In this document: in pieces, positions 60,205-64,000 of the stretch
Position numbering within the stretch: the stretch's first letter is position 1
Layout of the letters: each line of letters opens with the position of its first letter
DNA from: Rhodopseudomonas infernalis
GTDB lineage: Bacteria > Pseudomonadota > Alphaproteobacteria > Rhizobiales > Xanthobacteraceae
Length of the DNA: 64,000 nt
Direction of reading: 5' to 3'
Assembly (NCBI RefSeq): GCF_022271405.1
Contig: NZ_JAJNAL010000002.1
Coordinates: 1 to 64,000, forward strand
Translations under genes and position numbers: made by a program
The notes under the pieces: generated by a model
Databases searched by the model: none
Told to the model about the DNA's origin: nothing
What the model saw: only the letters and a program-made list of their open reading frames with translations

Positions 60205-61941
60205 ATGGAAGCTGAAGTCGTCATGCCGCAGCACATGCTCGCCAAGTTCTTCGCCTACTATCGGCCGTGGAAGACGCTGTTCATTCTGGATTTCTCCTGC
60301 GCGGTCGTGTCGGCTCTGCTCGAACTCGGCTTTCCGATGGCGATCAGGGCGTTCGTCGACGATCTGTTGCCGACCCAGCAATGGGGACTGATCCTGCTCG
60401 CCTCTGCGGGCCTGCTGGTGGTTTACCTCACCAACACCGCGCTGATTGCGGTGGTGGTGTATTGGGGCCACAAGCTCGGCATCAACATCGAGACCGAGAT
60501 GAGGCGCAAGGCCTTCGACCATCTGCAGAAACAGTCGTTCCGCTTCTTCGACAACAACAACAGCGGCCATCTGGTGGCGCGGGTCACCAAGGATCTCGAA
60601 GAGATCGGCGAAGTGGCGCATCACGGGCCGGAGGATCTGTTCATCGCGGCGATGACGTTTGTCGGTGCGTTCGCGTTGATGTTCGCGGTCAATCCCAAGC
60701 TGGCGCTGATCACAGCGGTGGTCGTGCCGTTGACCGCCTGGATCACCTCACGCTACGGCGCGCGGATGACCGCCAATTGGCAGCAGCTCTACCGTCGGGT
60801 CGGCGATTTCAACGTCCGCATCGTGGAAAATGTCGGCGGCATCCGCATCGTGCAGGCGTTCGCCAACGAAGATCACGAACGCCGGCTGTTTGCTCGCGAC
60901 AACGCGAATTATCGCCGCACCAAGCTCGAGGCCTATCGCATCATCGCCGCGAGCAGCTCGTTGAGCTACATGGGCACCCGTCTCATCCAGCTGGTGGTGA
61001 TGGTGGCCGGGAGCTATTTCGTCTTGCGCGGCGAATTGTCGAATGGCGGCTTCATCGGCTTTCTGCTGCTGGTCAACGTGTTCTTCCGGCCGATCGACAA
61101 GATGCTGTCGGTGATCGAGACCTATCCCAAGGGAATTGCCGGCTTCCGCCGCTATCTCGCCTTGCTGGAATCCGAGCCGGAGATCGTCGACCGTCCGGGC
61201 GCCGTCAGCGTTACCGCGTTGCGCGGCGAGGTGCGCTACAGCGGCGTCAGCTTCAGCTACGCGAAGGAACGCCCGGTCTTTCGCAATGTCGATCTCGAGA
61301 TCCGCGCCGGCGAGACCGTCGCCGTGGTCGGACCATCCGGCACCGGCAAGACGACGCTGTGTTCGTTGTTGCCGCGGTTCTACGAGATCGAGGCGGGCTC
61401 GATCACCATCGACGGCACCGACATTCGCGACATGACGCTGGCGTCGCTGCGCAGCCAGATCGGAATCGTGCAGCAGGACGTTTTCCTGTTCGGCGGCTCG
61501 ATCCGTGACAATATCGTCTATGGCCGCCTCGGTGCTTCCGAAGCCGATATCATCGACGCGGCGCGCCGTGCCCGGCTCGACGACATGATCGCGGCGATGC
61601 CGGACGGGCTCGACACCGTGATCGGCGAGCGCGGCGTCAAACTATCGGGCGGCCAGAAGCAGCGGCTCGCGATCGCGCGCATGTTCCTGAAAAATCCGCC
61701 GATTCTGATTCTCGACGAAGCCACCTCTGCGCTGGACACCCGCACCGAGCGGGAAATCCAGCGTTCGCTGGAAGAACTCTCCAAGGGGCGCACCACCCTG
61801 GTGATCGCGCATCGACTGGCGACGATCCGCAATGCCGACCGCATCGTGGTGGTCGATCACACCGGCATTGCCGAACAGGGCACGCACGATGAGCTGATGC
61901 GACGGGGCGGAGCGTACAGCAGCCTGCATGTGCTGCAGTAA
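60205..61941 (+). CDS. ABC exporter (fused membrane and ATPase domains)
   Basis: A 578-residue half-transporter that dimerises. Six helices in residues 15-320, with the coupling region FDHLQKQSFRFFDNNNSGHLVARVTKDL, then an ATPase with Walker A VGPSGTGKTTL, Q-loop QQDVFLFGGSIRDN, signature LSGGQKQRLAIARM, Walker B ILILDEATSALD and switch VIAHRLATI. MsbA/siderophore-exporter type. The neighbouring DUF2218 and TonB-receptor genes suggest a siderophore or metallophore substrate. ATG 60205 is chosen; GTG 60181 and ATG 60223 are alternatives. Confidence 0.93.
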   Translation: MEAEVVMPQHMLAKFFAYYRPWKTLFILDFSCAVVSALLELGFPMAIRAFVDDLLPTQQWGLILLASAGLLVVYLTNTALIAVVVYWGHKLGINIETEMRRKAFDHLQKQSFRFFDNNNSGHLVARVTKDLEEIGEVAHHGPEDLFIAAMTFVGAFALMFAVNPKLALITAVVVPLTAWITSRYGARMTANWQQLYRRVGDFNVRIVENVGGIRIVQAFANEDHERRLFARDNANYRRTKLEAYRIIAASSSLSYMGTRLIQLVVMVAGSYFVLRGELSNGGFIGFLLLVNVFFRPIDKMLSVIETYPKGIAGFRRYLALLESEPEIVDRPGAVSVTALRGEVRYSGVSFSYAKERPVFRNVDLEIRAGETVAVVGPSGTGKTTLCSLLPRFYEIEAGSITIDGTDIRDMTLASLRSQIGIVQQDVFLFGGSIRDNIVYGRLGASEADIIDAARRARLDDMIAAMPDGLDTVIGERGVKLSGGQKQRLAIARMFLKNPPILILDEATSALDTRTEREIQRSLEELSKGRTTLVIAHRLATIRNADRIVVVDHTGIAEQGTHDELMRRGGAYSSLHVLQ

Positions 61942-61976
61942 AACGACGCGTTCGACCGCTGCTGCGGGAGCTTCGG

Positions 61977-62279
61977 TTACTCCCAGTCGAACTCAAGTGT
62001 CTCGCGAAACGCGAAGCGCTCGATATGGCTGACCACGACGGTCTTGAGGGTCGCCAGACTGGTCGCGTCTGCGGCCGTCAGATGGATCACCAGGCACGCG
62101 GGCTCGGCTTCCAGCCGTGCCTCGCCCAGGGGAAGTGCGATCCGGCCCTTGACCGGATCGAACTCGGTTTCGAATTTATGCGACCAATGCTTGCAGAGCT
62201 GCTGCAAGTATCGGCTCGCATGTGCCGTGCTCACGGTCGCGCGGCTGTTTTGCGTGACGTTGTCCGACTGCAAATTCAT
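61977..62279 (-). CDS. DUF2218 family protein
   Basis: A 100-residue protein of a small family often found beside siderophore uptake genes. ATVSTAHASRYLQQLCKHWSHKF is the conserved beginning with HASRYL..L..H..HK, and the end SHIERFAFRETLEFDWE matches the family C-terminus (FafrE.l...W). Function unknown. It is on the minus strand downstream of the TonB receptor with 114 bases between, so probably one operon. Confidence 0.88.
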   Translation of the reverse strand: MNLQSDNVTQNSRATVSTAHASRYLQQLCKHWSHKFETEFDPVKGRIALPLGEARLEAEPACLVIHLTAADATSLATLKTVVVSHIERFAFRETLEFDWE

Positions 62280-62393
62280 CGATGCTTCCTGAGTTCGAAC
62301 TGCGAATCCATCGTGAATTCATAGCGCAATCCGCGGGCTGAATTCGGGCTGCCCCCTCGGCGGAACCGAAGGGGCATCGTTCAGGATCGGCGA

Positions 62394-64000
62394 CTAGAAA
62401 TTGAACGTCGCTGACACCATGTAGGTCCGCGGTGCGCCCACCGCGAGATAGCCGCGAGCCGCGGACAGATAGTAGGCCGTATCGGCCACGTTCTCGATCG
62501 CCGCCCGCAGCACGGCCGGCTTGCCCGTTGGGCCCGTGAACGCATACCGCGCACCGATGTCGAACCGGGTCCAGTCGGACACAGTCTGCGTGTTCGCCTG
62601 ATCGTAGAACACGTCGCCGGTATGGATCACGCGACCGGTCAGCGTTACGCCCGGCGCCATCCAGTGGGGCAGGTCGTACTCGCCGTACAGGTTCAGCGCG
62701 GTGACCGGCACGCCCGGAGCGTCGTTGCCGTTATAACGGCCGCCGATCGTGGAAGCCAGTTTGGCATCCATGAGGGTGATGCCGCCGACCAGGCGGACAC
62801 CCTTGATCGGTTCGCCGAAAGCGCTCAACTCGATGCCGCGGTTGCGCTGCAGACCGCTGACGGAGAAGATGTTGGTGTTCGGATCGGTGAAGGCGTTCGG
62901 CTGTTCGATCTGGAACAGCGAAGCCGTGAGGCCGACGATTCCGAAATCGTACTTGGCGCCGATCTCGTGCTGTTTGCTGACCACCGGCGGAAACACCGTA
63001 TTGCGGTTGTTCGCAAGTGCCGGCGCCGTCGGTCCAGAATCGAGCGACTCGATGTAGTTTCCATAGAATGACAGCTGGTCGGTCGCGCGGATCACCGCGC
63101 CGACGGCCGGACTGAAACGAGCCTCCTGATAGCGCGACGACTCCGTACCGTGCAGGGGCCCCGACGCAGTCACGAATCCTCGCAGCAGGATGTCCTGCCA
63201 GCGACCGCCCAATGTCACGAGCAGCCGGTCGTCGAACAGCGAAAGCGTATCGGATACTGCGACGCTGCGCGCGGTGAGCCGCGATAGCAACGGCCTGTCG
63301 TCGGACTTGGCAAAGCCGCTGGTCTGGAAGCTGCCCTGCGGCAAGCGGATGGGATTATAGATGTTCGTCACGTAACTGAAGGGCGTGAAGCCCAGAGCGC
63401 CGCCGCGGTAGAGCTCGTTGTTCGCTTCGACCGCCGAGACGTTCAGTTGATGCCCGATGACGCCGGTCCGGAACTTGGAACGTACGCCGATCTCGCCGGT
63501 GTATCCCATGAGTTTCTGGGGCTGAACCGCGAGAGAGTTGGTGGCCGTTCCGTTCGCATTGGTGATCCGGTACGAGGACGTAAGGAAGTCTTCGTTGTAT
63601 TGGCTGCCACCGCCGGCGAGGTACATGGTCGTGTCCGGCAGAAGATCGTATTCGGCGCGGCCGGCGATCATCTTGTAGCGGCTGTCGATGAATTCCTCGC
63701 GGCTCGATGTATTGATCCGGCCGTTCTGCGCGGGCGGGATCACGATGTTCGAGACTGCCGAATTGAACAGCGACGTCGGTGCCGTGATGTTCTGAACCGA
63801 GCTGTTCAGATCCAGCGAAGCGCGGAAGCGTTCACCGCGATAGTCGAGACCGAGAGCCGCGACGCCGACCTCGGCCGAGTTGAGATCGAGCGGTGTGTCG
63901 CCTTTGCGGTAGGAGCCGTTGAAGCGGACGCCCCACTCCTTGTTGTCGCCAAAGCGGCGGCCGAGATCGAGGTGGTTCCAGATCTGCGAATTGCTGATGT
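62394..64000 (-). CDS. TonB-dependent siderophore receptor, partial
   Basis: The C-terminal part, at least 535 residues, of an outer-membrane receptor whose N-terminus lies beyond the window. The frame is open to base 64000. Barrel features include KNDGFR, GLDYRGERFRASLDL, RFSPAVGAVIRATDQLSFYGNYIESL (typical of FhuA/FcuA-type receptors), KQHEIGAKYDFGIVGLTASLFQIEQPNA, FDIGARYAF and the ending AVGAPRTYMVSATFNF, with the C-terminal aromatic residue. Transports a ferric chelate with TonB energy. DUF2218 follows in the same direction. Confidence 0.92.
   Translation of the reverse strand, partial: ISNSQIWNHLDLGRRFGDNKEWGVRFNGSYRKGDTPLDLNSAEVGVAALGLDYRGERFRASLDLNSSVQNITAPTSLFNSAVSNIVIPPAQNGRINTSSREEFIDSRYKMIAGRAEYDLLPDTTMYLAGGGSQYNEDFLTSSYRITNANGTATNSLAVQPQKLMGYTGEIGVRSKFRTGVIGHQLNVSAVEANNELYRGGALGFTPFSYVTNIYNPIRLPQGSFQTSGFAKSDDRPLLSRLTARSVAVSDTLSLFDDRLLVTLGGRWQDILLRGFVTASGPLHGTESSRYQEARFSPAVGAVIRATDQLSFYGNYIESLDSGPTAPALANNRNTVFPPVVSKQHEIGAKYDFGIVGLTASLFQIEQPNAFTDPNTNIFSVSGLQRNRGIELSAFGEPIKGVRLVGGITLMDAKLASTIGGRYNGNDAPGVPVTALNLYGEYDLPHWMAPGVTLTGRVIHTGDVFYDQANTQTVSDWTRFDIGARYAFTGPTGKPAVLRAAIENVADTAYYLSAARGYLAVGAPRTYMVSATFNF

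Noticed and set aside
62351-62375. Hairpin-like GCCCC-CTCGG / CCGA-AGGGGC after the TonB receptor
   Set aside because: One mismatch and no T tract on the minus strand; too weak to name a terminator.

Overview
The window is high-GC chromosomal DNA from an alphaproteobacterium. Gene content and intergenic repeat style suggest Nitrobacteraceae (Bradyrhizobiaceae), most like Rhodopseudomonas; this is inference, because no marker gene was compared. Coding density is high, with many 4-bp start/stop overlaps. A few AT-richer genes (about 35.1-36.5 kb and 44.9-45.4 kb, more weakly 1.9-2.6 kb) stand out as likely acquired.

Layout. 0-7.7 kb: a 30-G homopolymer at the edge, guaA, a short GT51 transglycosylase-like protein, remnants of an AlpA-type and a LysR-type regulator, an AAA ATPase, a WYL regulator divergent from a glutathione transferase over a perfect palindrome, two AidA/PixA-like proteins and a LysE exporter. 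7.7-18.4 kb: the aerobic corrin-ring pathway (cobA, B, M, E, L, K, J, I, H), a short CobN N-terminal-like ORF directly behind a cobalamin riboswitch, and a two-gene split CobZ. cobK alone is inverted and its start codon overlaps that of cobL. 19-22.4 kb: flavodoxin plus DUF2023, a pyruvate-kinase-like protein, an ArsC/Spx-like protein. 22.6-26 kb: a LivGFHM branched-chain-type ABC transporter without a binding protein. 26-34.3 kb: a DUF4407 membrane protein, PhoU-like plus Pit phosphate transport, CorA, a Gdx/SugE exporter preceded by a candidate guanidine-II riboswitch, and RF3.

34.3-45.4 kb is the accessory part: a repeat-rich stretch, a lone SIR2-domain protein (candidate anti-phage effector), an SRPBCC and a DUF1772 protein, an LTxxQ protein, then a TPR-plus-barrel outer-membrane protein (SLAM-like), a FecR-domain protein with a TbpB-like C-terminal barrel, and a CHASE2 adenylate cyclase. 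45.4-64 kb: a CHASE3 histidine kinase, a fumarate-reductase-like flavoprotein with a short 2Fe-2S partner, an MFS carrier, two quinone-oxidoreductase-type MDR enzymes, a carboxymuconolactone decarboxylase-like protein, an AraC regulator - acyl-CoA synthetase - binding protein run ending in a clear terminator, an acyl-CoA dehydrogenase, and an iron-uptake group (ABC exporter, DUF2218, TonB-dependent receptor cut by the window end).

Three copies of one cloverleaf-like repeat (34.4, 40.1, 58.3 kb) are present; the 40.1 kb copy appears to supply the start codon of the FecR-domain gene. The most noteworthy signals are the SIR2 gene, the SLAM-like/FecR-TbpB-like pair, the guanidine-II candidate and the arrangement of the cob cluster.
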